Assembly: GCF_026625125.1 (NCBI RefSeq)
Contig: NZ_CP113097.1
Coordinates: 3,286,001-3,350,000, forward strand
Length of the DNA stretch: 64,000 nt
DNA from: Pseudomonas putida
GTDB lineage: Bacteria; Pseudomonadota; Gammaproteobacteria; Pseudomonadales; Pseudomonadaceae
Reading direction: 5' to 3'
Shown here: positions 7,439 through 16,529 of the stretch, piece by piece
How the letters are laid out: the number at the start of each line of letters is the position of its first letter
Position numbering within the stretch: position 1 is the first letter of the stretch
Translations under genes and position numbers: made by a program
Notes under the pieces: generated by a model
The model's input: the letters and a program-made list of their open reading frames with translations, nothing else
Database searches by the model: none
What the model was told of the DNA's origin: nothing

Positions 7439-10400
7439 ATGACTGATCTCGACCATCACAACCCTCATCAGCAACTGATTCAGGCACAGCTACCGGCATG
7501 GGCCAGAACCCTGAGCCCTGAACACTGGCAGCGCTTGCGCGAGAGCGTGCTGCCCGCACAAGGCCTGGATGAACAACTGCCATGGTTCGCCAATGCTGCA
7601 CCTGATCTGCGCGAAGCAGTGCTTGCCAGCCAGCGCCGGTTGGACAACTCGCACTACCAGCTGGCGCGCGCCTCGGCTGGGCTGCAGAACGTTGCCGAAT
7701 TTGCCGAAGACTTGCTCGGACAACGACTCAAAGCCGAGCACCAACTCTCGGTGCCGCTGCGCAGTACCCAGCTCATCCATATTCAACGCATGTTCACGTT
7801 CGGCACCTACGTCACTGGCCACACAGCCACCAGCCTGCTCGAAGCCGCCCTGCACAACTTTGAACAGCAGCCTAGGTTCAGCCAGGACAGTGCCCTGGTA
7901 CTGGCCGGTGATGCACAGTTCGAAGCAACCACGGTCGTCGGCCAGACCACCCTGGGCGACAGCGATACGTTGGTGGATATCGACCTGCCGTCCGAGGCAT
8001 ATCGCATCAAGCCGCTGCCGCTTTCCCCCAGCAGCTTCGCCAGCAGTTGCCGCGACCTGGACATTGGGCAGCGGTATCAGGAACACCTGCAGACGATCTT
8101 CGAAACACCCTCGAGCCCGGTACGCGCAGCTTTCATGAACACCCTGCGCGATCGCCTGCGGCTTGCCGCCGACATGGCCTTGCTGCGCCACACCATCACT
8201 GGCAACGGCCGTGACGTCATCGAGGCGCTCCTGGGCGATGCACCTCTGCCCTGCTGGCAGCCATCGCTGTTCGGCATCGCGCTGCACGAAGTCCTGATCA
8301 TCGACGCTGGCAAGGCGGGGTTGTTGTTGTACCTGCCGGGTGATGAGCAGCACCTGTTGCAGTTCCCCGGCCTTGCAGGGGTGCATGCGCATCTGGCCAC
8401 CCACTTGCTGCAAGCGGGGTACCGACGCGCTTTCCAGCGCTACGTGTCATCGGTGCAGTGCTATCGCTTCTTCGACCTGCTGCAGCAGAACCTCGACGCC
8501 GCAGGTACCAGTGCCTTGGATCAACAGTGGTCGATGCGCGAGGGCGCCGACCTGCACCTGACCCTTGCCCCCATCGAGGCGCCCCTGCTGAGGTTTCTCT
8601 ACGACGACCATGTGGCACGCCTGAAGGCCGAGGCCGCAGCCCTGGCAGTGCCTAGCGCAGCGCTCGACCGGCAGGCGCACCAGCGGCGCATGGCCCAGTG
8701 GCAAAGCATCGGCCTGAACGCACTGATGATTGCAGGTTTCTTCATACCCGGGGTCGGCACCCTGATGACAGGGGTAGTCGCCTGCCAGTTGCTTGGCGAG
8801 GTGTTCGAGGGTTACCAGGCGTGGAGCATCGGCGACCGCCACCTGGCCTTGCAGCACATCGAGGCGGTCGGTTTGAACCTGGCTGCGATCGGCGGGTTGC
8901 ATGCAGCAGGCAAGGTGCTGCCGAAGCTGTTCAACAGCGCGCTGATGGAAAGCCTCGAACCGGTGAAGCTGCAGGACGGCAGCAAGCGACTCTGGCGAGC
9001 GGACCTGACAGGCTACGCGCGTACCGAGCCGTTACCTGCAGAACCTGATGCCGACCCGCAAGGGCTGCAAGCCCATCAAGGCAGGCAGTTCATCCGCATG
9101 GAGGGGCAACAGTATGAAGTAGCCCAGCGTGGGACCGACCCGCGCTGGAGGTTAATCCACCCGACTGACCCCAAGGCCTACCAACCGTTGCTGGAACACA
9201 ACGGCGAGGGCGCCTGGCGGGGGGAGCACGAGGTGCCCCAGGGCTGGTCCGACAGCCAGTGCATGCGGCGCCTCGGCTTGCCCGTCGATACCCTGGACGA
9301 TGTGCAATTGCAGCAGGCCATGGTCATCAGTGGCGTGGACCGGGCACAGTTGCTGGCAGTCCACCTGGCCGGTGAGGCCACGCCTGCACTGCTCGCCGAT
9401 AGTTTGGAGCGCCTGACGCTGGCCGAGCAGATGCCCGAGCTGGGCGGCGCGGCACTGACGCGCATTTACCAGCGTACGGCAAGCGCCGCCGAACAGCGGC
9501 TGTGCCAGGCCTATGCGCCGTTGACACCACCGCTGGCCAGGCGCCTGCTCGCGCGCCTCTCACCAGAGGCATTGGCCGCTTGGCACTCGCAAGGTGCGCT
9601 CCCCGCCTGGCTGCAGCAGCAAGCCCAGCAGATCACCCGCGATCTACCCCTGGCCCGGGCCTTGGAGGGCCTGTACCAGCCACGCCTGGCCGACAGCGAC
9701 AGCGAACGCTTGCTACTGGCCTGCATTGAGCGGCATTCCGGTTGGCCAGACCCCGTGCGCCTGGAAATCCGCCAAACCCATCCCGAGGGCCGCCTACTGG
9801 CGGCCATCGGCGCGCAACAGGCCAGCGAGCGTTGCGTGTTGCTCAGGTCTGACCTGGGGTACGAAGTGTTCAAGGGCGAGCGCCCGGTGGCCGGGCCCCT
9901 GTACCGCGACGCCTACCAAGCGCTGTACAGCGCAGCGCCAGCGAAACTGAAAGCGGCCTGGGGTAGCGCACAAGCCTTGGGTGAGCATACGCAACACCTG
10001 GCCGCTGCCGAGCGGGAAAAATGGCCACTGCGCCTCTGGGGCCCCCAGGCCAAGCGCCCTGCCCTGCGTCACCGGTTGCGCGGTGGCGCACCGCTCTCCC
10101 CGCAGGTACCCAGTTCACCGTTCTTCGATCGGAGCGTGCCGGCGCGCTTGCGCAGGCTTTACCCCAGCATCACCCAGGAGCAGGTCGAGCGCTTGCAGGC
10201 AGACTGGCGTAACACGATGCGCTCTGCGGAAACGGAACTGCAAATTCGCGAAGACGCCTTGAGGCAGGTACGCATCGACCTTGATCGATGGGCGGCGGCC
10301 GTTCCCCGGCGCCGGCCCGCCGTGCGGAAGGTTCTCAATGCCTGGCAGCAGAATTCGATCCGTGTGCTGTCCACCGGCCAACGCATCCACGCCCTCGACC

Positions 10401-11227
10401 TGAAAAACTTCGAGCTTGAAAACAGCGACTTGGCGTCCCTCACGCTGCCAACGGGTTTGAGCCACATCGCCGACCTTGACCTCAGCGGTAACAACGCCCT
10501 GAGCGAGTTGCCCGCACACTGGCTGCAAAGCCTGCCCCAACTGCAGCGCCTGACCTTGAGCCGTTGCCGCTTCGACGCGCTTCCAGAACTTCGGGTACCC
10601 GGCAACCTGCAATGGCTTGACCTCGAACATAACCGCATCAGCTGGGACGCCCGCGCACAGGCAGCGCTGGAGCGACTGACCGGGTTGAGGGTGCTGGACC
10701 TGTCTCAGAACCCATTGCTCCAGGCGCCGAACCTGCAGCACCTGCCGGGGCTTGGCTCGGTGTTCATGGTCAATTGCGGCCTGACCGAACTCCCCCAAGG
10801 CCTTGAGCGCCTGGAGTCGGCGTTGATCATCGACCTGTCCGAGAACCAGTTCCAACGCCTGGCGCCGGGCTTCACCCTGCCCGTTGACACCGCCAATGCC
10901 CTGACTCTGGAAAGCCCAGCGCTTGGGCCGCACATTCGCGAGCAGATTGAAGAGTATTACCAACTGCATGGTGCGGACCTGCTGGTGTCGGATATCGACT
11001 ACCAGCCACTGCTGGCCGACGCCAGTGCAAGGCGGCTGCAGCTTTGGACGCGGGTGCCTATGCACTACCGACGCGCGCTGCGCCAACTGATCGACGACGC
11101 GGCCGACTACGATGACACCCTGACGGGCCTGGAATCACTGTGGCGCCGCCTGGAGCGGATGGATACAGACCCCGCCTTCCGCGAGCTGGCGCTGGACTCG
11201 CCAGCCAGCTTGCTGTTGGACCTCTGA
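7439..11227 (+). CDS. DUF6543 (dermonecrotic toxin-like) LRR protein lacking a NEL domain
   Basis: This 1262-residue protein shares its architecture with the larger gene at 55898. It has an N-terminal DUF6543-type region (PAWARTLSPEHW at the start, SLLEAALHNFE, FASSCRDLDIGQRYQEHLQ, HEVLIIDAG), a hydrophobic segment at about residues 425-460 (NALMIAGFFIPGVGTLMTGV), a long helical middle, and leucine-rich repeats at about 985-1145. It stops at SPASLLLDL, just where the homologue has the catalytic-cysteine segment of its E3 ligase domain. So the enzymatic NEL domain is absent. There is no signal peptide. An in-frame ATG at 7424 is possible; 7439 has a weak AGG upstream. The target and route of export are unknown. 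Confidence 0.75.
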   Translation: MTDLDHHNPHQQLIQAQLPAWARTLSPEHWQRLRESVLPAQGLDEQLPWFANAAPDLREAVLASQRRLDNSHYQLARASAGLQNVAEFAEDLLGQRLKAEHQLSVPLRSTQLIHIQRMFTFGTYVTGHTATSLLEAALHNFEQQPRFSQDSALVLAGDAQFEATTVVGQTTLGDSDTLVDIDLPSEAYRIKPLPLSPSSFASSCRDLDIGQRYQEHLQTIFETPSSPVRAAFMNTLRDRLRLAADMALLRHTITGNGRDVIEALLGDAPLPCWQPSLFGIALHEVLIIDAGKAGLLLYLPGDEQHLLQFPGLAGVHAHLATHLLQAGYRRAFQRYVSSVQCYRFFDLLQQNLDAAGTSALDQQWSMREGADLHLTLAPIEAPLLRFLYDDHVARLKAEAAALAVPSAALDRQAHQRRMAQWQSIGLNALMIAGFFIPGVGTLMTGVVACQLLGEVFEGYQAWSIGDRHLALQHIEAVGLNLAAIGGLHAAGKVLPKLFNSALMESLEPVKLQDGSKRLWRADLTGYARTEPLPAEPDADPQGLQAHQGRQFIRMEGQQYEVAQRGTDPRWRLIHPTDPKAYQPLLEHNGEGAWRGEHEVPQGWSDSQCMRRLGLPVDTLDDVQLQQAMVISGVDRAQLLAVHLAGEATPALLADSLERLTLAEQMPELGGAALTRIYQRTASAAEQRLCQAYAPLTPPLARRLLARLSPEALAAWHSQGALPAWLQQQAQQITRDLPLARALEGLYQPRLADSDSERLLLACIERHSGWPDPVRLEIRQTHPEGRLLAAIGAQQASERCVLLRSDLGYEVFKGERPVAGPLYRDAYQALYSAAPAKLKAAWGSAQALGEHTQHLAAAEREKWPLRLWGPQAKRPALRHRLRGGAPLSPQVPSSPFFDRSVPARLRRLYPSITQEQVERLQADWRNTMRSAETELQIREDALRQVRIDLDRWAAAVPRRRPAVRKVLNAWQQNSIRVLSTGQRIHALDLKNFELENSDLASLTLPTGLSHIADLDLSGNNALSELPAHWLQSLPQLQRLTLSRCRFDALPELRVPGNLQWLDLEHNRISWDARAQAALERLTGLRVLDLSQNPLLQAPNLQHLPGLGSVFMVNCGLTELPQGLERLESALIIDLSENQFQRLAPGFTLPVDTANALTLESPALGPHIREQIEEYYQLHGADLLVSDIDYQPLLADASARRLQLWTRVPMHYRRALRQLIDDAADYDDTLTGLESLWRRLERMDTDPAFRELALDSPASLLLDL

Positions 11228-11233
11228 GGCGGG

Positions 11234-12835
11234 TCAGGCGCTGCCCTGGCGGCCCCGCTCGGTACGGGTCGCCAGCCAGCGCGCAAGGTCCGCCGCCGGC
11301 ATTGGCCGGGCCAGCAGATACCCCTGGCCCTGGTCGCATCCGGCGTTGCGCAAGAAGTCATACTGCTCCTGGGTTTCAATGCCCTCGGCAGTGATCCGGA
11401 AGCCCAGCGCGTGGCCCAGGTCGATGATGGCCCGGGCCACGGCCACTGCATCGTCATCGTCCGGCAAGTCCTTGATGAACGCACGATCGATCTTCAGGTG
11501 ATCGATCGGCAGCGCTCGCAAATACGCCAAGGAAGAATAGCCCGTGCCGAAGTCGTCCACGGCCGTGGTCACGCCCATGGCCTGCAATTGGGCCAGTACC
11601 TCACAGGCCTGTTGCTGGCTTTCCATCAGCAGACTTTCAGTGATTTCCACTTCCAGCAGGCTCGGCGCCAGGCCGTGACACTCCAGCGCCTGGGCCAGGC
11701 TGGAGACATAGTCGCTGCGCTCGATCTGCAGCGCCGCCACGTTGATCGCCATGGGCCCGGGTAGGCGGTCCTCGTCACGCCAGGCGGCCAGCTGAGCGCA
11801 GGCAAGCGCCAACACCCGCTCACCTAGCGGGATGATCAAGCCCGTACGCTCGGCCAACGGAATGAATTCGGCAGGTGACACCAGGCCATGGACCGGGTCG
11901 CGCCAGCGCAGCAATGCCTCGACACCCTGCACGCAGCCGCTGAACAGGTCGACCTTGGGTTGATACCACAGCTCGAACTCGTTCGCCTGCAAGGCACGGC
12001 GCAGGTTGCGCTCAAGCTCCAGGCGCTGCTGCAGGCGGGCTGTCATATCCGTGTGGTAAGGGCGCCAGGCGTTGCGCCCACTTTCTTTGGCTGCATACAT
12101 CGCCGTATCGGCGTGACGCAGCAAGCTACCGACATCCTCGCCATGCTGCGGGCACCTGGCCAGCCCGATACTGCCGGTCACCAGGGCGGTGCTGCCGTTG
12201 AGGTCGAACGGCCGCTGCAGGCAACGCAGCAGATGGCCCACCTGATGGCTGACCTGGCCTTGGGTGCCGCGCAGCATGAAAACGAATTCGTCGCCGCCCA
12301 GGCGACATACCCGGTCAGCCGCGTCCAGCTCCTGCAAAAAGCGTGCGGTGGCTTGCTGCAGCAACAGGTCACCCATGGCATGACCGAGGCTGTCGTTCAC
12401 CTGCTTGAAGCCATCGATGTCCAGCATCAGCACAGCCAGGCCATCGCCCTTGAGAATGGCATCGGCCAGCTGTTGCTGGAACAGCACGCGGTTGGGCAAG
12501 CCAGTGATGGTGTCGTAGTGGGCCAGCCGCTCAAGCTGCGCCTGGGAGCTACGCAGTTCTCGGTTGCGTTGCTGCAGCTGGCGTTGCTTGCGGTTGATCA
12601 ACGCCAGGAACAGGCTGGTCAAACCCGTACAGGCCAGGGCGAACCAGAGCAGCGGCGAGACCAGCGGGCTGGTCAACAGGCCGCCAGGCTGGCGTTGCAC
12701 GTCCAGGTTGCCCAGCAGCACCGACAGGGCGATGCCGACCAGGGCAAAGCCTACCGGCATCAGGCTGCCAAGGGAGCGGCGCGGCAGGCCGGTGGGCGGC
12801 GGCTCATCAGGTAGTGGGGTATTGGACGGAGTCAT
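11234..12835 (-). CDS. GGDEF-EAL membrane protein (c-di-GMP turnover)
   Basis: This 533-residue protein has two N-terminal membrane helices (about residues 22-42 and 60-85) with a short intervening loop, a GGDEF domain with an intact RLGGDEF motif at about 180, and an EAL domain with the catalytic signatures EALLRW, EITES, DDFGTGYSS, KIDRAF and AEGIE. All EAL metal-binding motifs look intact, so it should be able to hydrolyse c-di-GMP. The RxxD inhibitory site before GGDEF is replaced by DAAD. The open frame continues far upstream antisense to the next gene, but the ATG at 12835 is the sensible start. It converges on the toxin gene, with only six bases between stop codons. Confidence 0.9.
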   Translation of the reverse strand: MTPSNTPLPDEPPPTGLPRRSLGSLMPVGFALVGIALSVLLGNLDVQRQPGGLLTSPLVSPLLWFALACTGLTSLFLALINRKQRQLQQRNRELRSSQAQLERLAHYDTITGLPNRVLFQQQLADAILKGDGLAVLMLDIDGFKQVNDSLGHAMGDLLLQQATARFLQELDAADRVCRLGGDEFVFMLRGTQGQVSHQVGHLLRCLQRPFDLNGSTALVTGSIGLARCPQHGEDVGSLLRHADTAMYAAKESGRNAWRPYHTDMTARLQQRLELERNLRRALQANEFELWYQPKVDLFSGCVQGVEALLRWRDPVHGLVSPAEFIPLAERTGLIIPLGERVLALACAQLAAWRDEDRLPGPMAINVAALQIERSDYVSSLAQALECHGLAPSLLEVEITESLLMESQQQACEVLAQLQAMGVTTAVDDFGTGYSSLAYLRALPIDHLKIDRAFIKDLPDDDDAVAVARAIIDLGHALGFRITAEGIETQEQYDFLRNAGCDQGQGYLLARPMPAADLARWLATRTERGRQGSA

Positions 12836-12973
12836 AGGCCTTGGTATGCGCTCGATTAATGCTGTATCGGCGCACTGCGGGCAATATTGAACCAGACTGG
12901 TATTTTTCTTTCGGCGGGTGCATCCTCGAAGCTGAAGCGATTCACCTACCCAGACTTGTGAGGTGCAGCACAC

Positions 12974-14593
12974 ATGGACCATCTGCTCGATTCGCTGTTT
13001 CCTGCTGCCGGGGATGTCCCTACCCCCTGGCAGCTGGATGCCCCCCTGGAGCAACGCGATTACCTGGTCAATGGCGAACTGAGGCGCTGGGATGGGCCGC
13101 TGGCCACCGTGCGCAGCCCGGTTTGGCTGAAGGAAGGCGGCGGCGAGCGACAGGTGATTCTCGGCAGCGCCCCGCTGCTCGATGCCGATACGGCCCTGAC
13201 GGCACTGGACGCCGCGGTACAGGCCTATGACAAAGGCCGCGGCGCGTGGCCGAACATGCGTGTGGCCGAACGCATCCAGCATGTGGAAACCTTCCTGGCG
13301 CGCATGCGCGAACAGCGCCAGGCCGTGGTCAAGCTGCTGATGTGGGAGATCGGCAAGAACCTCAAGGACTCCGAGAAGGAGTTCGATCGCACCTGCGACT
13401 ATATCGTCGACACCATCAACGCCCTGAAAGACCTCGACCGCCGGTCCAGCCGCTTCGAACTCGAACAGGGCACACTCGGCCAGATCCGCCGTGCGCCACT
13501 GGGCGTGGCCTTGTGCATGGGGCCTTACAACTACCCGCTCAATGAAACCTTCACCACGCTGATTCCCGCGCTGATCATGGGCAACACGGTGGTGTTCAAA
13601 CCGGCCAAATTCGGCGTGCTGCTGATTCGCCCGCTGCTCGAAGCGTTCCGTGACAGCTTTCCGCCGGGGGTGATCAACGTCATTTATGGCCGCGGGCGCG
13701 AAACGGTCAGTGCCTTGATGGCCAGCGGCAAGGTCGACGTGTTCGCCTTCATCGGCACGCACAAGGCCGCCAGCGACCTGAAAAAGCTCCACCCGCGCCC
13801 GCACCGGCTGCGCGCCGCCCTGGGGCTCGATGCCAAGAACCCCGGCATCGTGCTGCCCCAGGTAGACCTGGACAATGCAGTCGAAGAAGCGGTCACCGGC
13901 GCGTTGTCGTTCAATGGCCAGCGTTGCACCGCACTGAAAATCCTGTTCGTCCATGAGGACGTGGTCGAACCGTTTCTGGACAAATTCCAGCGCAAGCTCG
14001 CTGCGCTCAAGCCAGGCATGCCCTGGGAGCCAGGGGTGGCCCTGACGCCGCTGCCGGAGCCGGGCAAGGTCGATTACCTCGACGCCCTGGTGGCAGATGC
14101 CACGGCCAAAGGCGCGCGGGTGGTCAACGAGGGGGGTGGGCACAGCCGCGGGTCGTTCTTCTACCCTGCCCTGCTCTACCCGGTAACCTGCGACATGCGG
14201 GTGTACCACGAAGAGCAATTCGGGCCCGTGGTACCCGTGGTGCCCTATCGCGACCTGCAGACGGTGATCGACTACGTGCTCGATTCCGACTTCGGCCAGC
14301 AGTTGAGCCTGTTCGGCAACGACCCGAAGACCATCGGCAGCCTGGTCGATATCTTTGCCAACCAGGTCGGCCGTATCAACCTCAATGCCCAGTGCCAGCG
14401 CGGCCCGGACACCTACCCCTTCAATGGTCGCAAGAACAGCGCCGAGGGTACCTTGTCGGTGCATGACGCCTTGCGCGTGTTCTCCATCCGTACCTTGGTC
14501 GCGACCCGCTTCCAGGAAGCCAACAAGGAACTGATCAGCGAAATCATCCGCAACCGGCAATCGACCTTCCTCACCACCGATTACATCTTCTGA
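12974..14593 (+). CDS. NADP-dependent glyceraldehyde-3-phosphate dehydrogenase-like aldehyde dehydrogenase
   Basis: This 539-residue protein belongs to the aldehyde dehydrogenase superfamily, closest by eye to the non-phosphorylating GAPDH-like group. Landmarks are the N-terminal pocket signature GPYNYPLNE, the NAD(P)-binding lysine strand NTVVFKPAK, and the catalytic cysteine in NGQRCTA at residue 318. A C-terminal EEQFGPVVPVVPY follows. The usual general-base motif ELGGK reads GLDAK at residues 284-288, so the glutamate position is a glycine. That may be a subfamily trait or may change catalysis. Members oxidise glyceraldehyde-3-phosphate or other aldehydes with NADP. It is monocistronic or leads into the VOC gene; a hairpin lies in the gap. 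Confidence 0.82.
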   Translation: MDHLLDSLFPAAGDVPTPWQLDAPLEQRDYLVNGELRRWDGPLATVRSPVWLKEGGGERQVILGSAPLLDADTALTALDAAVQAYDKGRGAWPNMRVAERIQHVETFLARMREQRQAVVKLLMWEIGKNLKDSEKEFDRTCDYIVDTINALKDLDRRSSRFELEQGTLGQIRRAPLGVALCMGPYNYPLNETFTTLIPALIMGNTVVFKPAKFGVLLIRPLLEAFRDSFPPGVINVIYGRGRETVSALMASGKVDVFAFIGTHKAASDLKKLHPRPHRLRAALGLDAKNPGIVLPQVDLDNAVEEAVTGALSFNGQRCTALKILFVHEDVVEPFLDKFQRKLAALKPGMPWEPGVALTPLPEPGKVDYLDALVADATAKGARVVNEGGGHSRGSFFYPALLYPVTCDMRVYHEEQFGPVVPVVPYRDLQTVIDYVLDSDFGQQLSLFGNDPKTIGSLVDIFANQVGRINLNAQCQRGPDTYPFNGRKNSAEGTLSVHDALRVFSIRTLVATRFQEANKELISEIIRNRQSTFLTTDYIF

Positions 14594-14663
14594 CCCGGCC
14601 ATGCTTATAGACAAACGATCTAGCGAACCTGTCGATCTTCAAGCGGCCTGACCGACTCTATGC

Positions 14664-14687
14664 AAAGGGGGCGCTACCTGCCCCTTT
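14664..14687 (+). terminator. Possible weak terminator hairpin
   Basis: AAAGGGG (14664-14670) and CCCCTTT (14681-14687) form a 7-bp stem with a 10-base loop between the dehydrogenase and VOC genes. Only scattered T residues follow, so it may attenuate rather than stop transcription. Confidence 0.35.
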
Positions 14688-14714
14688 CGCATTCATTTCA
14701 GAGGAGTGTCGAAC

Positions 14715-15182
14715 ATGGCAGCCAGCCCGATTCCACAAGGCCAACACAGCATCACCCCGTACCTGGGCATCAAGGATGCCGCCAAGGCCATCGACTTCTA
14801 CAAGCAAGCCTTCGGCGCGGTCGAAATGTTCCGTCTAGAGGGCCCGGACGGCCGTGTAGGCCACGCCGAGCTGAAGATCGGCGATTCTTCGCTGATGCTC
14901 GCCGACCCATGCGACATGGAGGGAGGGCTGGCGCCCAGCCAGTCACTCAACGGTGTCGCCGTTGGCCTGCACCTGTACGTGGAGGACTGCGACAAGGTCT
15001 ACGCCCAGGCCATCGCAGCAGGAGCAAGCCCCCTGCATGAGGTAAAGGACCAGTTCTACGGCGACCGCAGCGGCACATTGAAAGACCCGTTCGGCAACAT
15101 GTGGTTCGTCTCCACCCATAAAGAAGACCTCAGCCCCGACGAAATTCGCGCCCGCGCCGCAACACTGTTCGCCGGCAACTGA
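14715..15182 (+). CDS. VOC-family (PhnB/glyoxalase-like) protein
   Basis: This 155-residue protein has the VOC beta-alpha-beta-beta-beta layout: ITPYLGIKDAAKAIDFYKQAF at the start, GHAELKIGDSSLMLAD in the first module, and DRSGTLKDPFGNMWFVSTH in the second. The last matches PhnB-like proteins, which lack demonstrated enzyme activity in most cases. The ATG at 14715 with GAGGAG eight bases upstream is better than the upstream GTG. It lies between the dehydrogenase and an unknown gene. Its substrate is unknown. Confidence 0.82.
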   Translation: MAASPIPQGQHSITPYLGIKDAAKAIDFYKQAFGAVEMFRLEGPDGRVGHAELKIGDSSLMLADPCDMEGGLAPSQSLNGVAVGLHLYVEDCDKVYAQAIAAGASPLHEVKDQFYGDRSGTLKDPFGNMWFVSTHKEDLSPDEIRARAATLFAGN

Positions 15183-15245
15183 GCGATTGGTTGAAAGCGG
15201 CGCAACTTTGCCTGAAGCTTGTGGCTCGTAGCTTGGAGCTGCTTC

Positions 15246-16433
15246 ATGCGAATCATCGACAAAACCGCCGCGCAGGTACGTAGCCTGACCCCGGCCGAAG
15301 AGGCACTGCTGCAGGCATTCGCCACCGGCACCCTCACCGGCCCCGGCCTGTTACAGGCCAACCAGTTGCTGATGAAGGTGCGCAGCGCCAACCAGTGGCT
15401 GGCATGCGATTGCCGCAAGGACGCCCTTCCGGTGCTCAATGTCACCCTCAATGGCAGCACCGGCACGCTGTTTCTCAAGAACAACCCCGGCACCGCCGAG
15501 CATGCACCCGGCTGCCCGTTCAGCAAAGACGAGCGTGAGGGCGCCGACCATGAGCAAGACCCTGCCCCGCCCGCCGCCTGGCTGGCCCCCGATACACCAT
15601 TGCGCCTGCTCGGCGACTTCCGCAAGGCCAGCGACAGCACGGGCGGCGCCGGCGATGGCAATGAACGCCGCGATCAACAGCGCCTGCTCTCGCTGCTGCT
15701 GACCTGGATCGAAACCAGCGGCTTGAACCTCTACGCCACGCACCTGAAGAAAGACCTGACCAGCCAGTTCGCCGAACTGCGCAGCGTCGCCAGCCGTTAC
15801 CCGCTGCTCGAACGCGTGCCCGCCAGCAACTACCTGGAAACCCGGCTGGACATGAAGCACATGATGATGCTCAAGGCCCGCCTGCGCGAAGCCACGGTGT
15901 TCGGCAGCCACCGCCGCCACGGTTTGCTGTTGGACTGCGTCGACCAGATCAAAGGCCGCAAGCTGTTCAACAACCGCAGCGAGGACGGTTTCGACTTCCA
16001 GGGGCACCATCTGTACTGGGGCGGCAGCCGGGCATCCGGGCCGCTGCTGGCGCTGACCCTGTACTCGCCCACCAGCGCAGGCAGTCACTTCTATGAACTG
16101 ATCCACGTGGCCAGCGTGCCGGTGCTGTCGCGCGCTCACCTGTTCCCGGTTTACCGCGACGAGGAACGTGAGCCGCTCAAGGCCCTGGTGTCGTTGATTG
16201 ACTGGATGGCCAGCAAGGGGGTGAAGGTGCAGATGCGCAGGCCGGTGATCGGTGGCCAGGTGATGGATGAACTGGTGCTGACCTCCGACCAGGACCGCGT
16301 GCTGTCGGTGTCGCTGCTGGAGCAGCCGGTGGGGCCGGAACCGGACGCCGAGAACTTCAAGCGCTACGCCGACTTCAAGAGCCTGGAGACATTCCGCAAG
16401 TTCGTGGCCGGGTTCTTCATGCGCGAGCGCTGA
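15246..16433 (+). CDS. Conserved-looking protein of unknown function
   Basis: This 395-residue protein was not recognised. It has no signal peptide or membrane helices. The N-terminal quarter contains cysteines in ACDCRKD and APGCPFSKDE, spaced about 40 residues apart, which could bind metal. The middle is helical and charged, and the C-terminal half contains FDFQGHHLYWGG and LTLYSPTSAGSHFYEL. The start at the ATG 15246 has GGAG upstream. It follows the VOC gene on the same strand and converges on ilvA across a long inverted repeat. No function is proposed. Confidence 0.7.
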   Translation: MRIIDKTAAQVRSLTPAEEALLQAFATGTLTGPGLLQANQLLMKVRSANQWLACDCRKDALPVLNVTLNGSTGTLFLKNNPGTAEHAPGCPFSKDEREGADHEQDPAPPAAWLAPDTPLRLLGDFRKASDSTGGAGDGNERRDQQRLLSLLLTWIETSGLNLYATHLKKDLTSQFAELRSVASRYPLLERVPASNYLETRLDMKHMMMLKARLREATVFGSHRRHGLLLDCVDQIKGRKLFNNRSEDGFDFQGHHLYWGGSRASGPLLALTLYSPTSAGSHFYELIHVASVPVLSRAHLFPVYRDEEREPLKALVSLIDWMASKGVKVQMRRPVIGGQVMDELVLTSDQDRVLSVSLLEQPVGPEPDAENFKRYADFKSLETFRKFVAGFFMRER

Positions 16434-16477
16434 GCCGGCCGTTGTCGCGTGCCGGCCTATGAGTTGAGTATTGCGGG

Positions 16478-16523
16478 GCTGTTGAGATCGCGCGCCCCGT
16501 GCGCGGCCTTCGATCTCAACAGC
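16478..16523. terminator. Long inverted repeat between convergent genes
   Basis: GCTGTTGAGATCG (16478-16490) and its exact complement (16511-16523) form a 13-bp perfect stem. The 20-base GC-rich loop can fold further. It sits between the unknown gene and ilvA, which converge, and could serve as a terminator in both directions; it may also belong to a dispersed repeat family. Confidence 0.5.
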
Positions 16524-16529
16524 GCCCGA

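Noticed and set aside
12836..14614. Upstream extension of the GGDEF-EAL frame (1126 residues in total)
   Set aside because: The extra part is antisense to the well-supported aldehyde dehydrogenase gene, has no recognisable domain, and the ATG at 12835 leads directly into the membrane and GGDEF domains.
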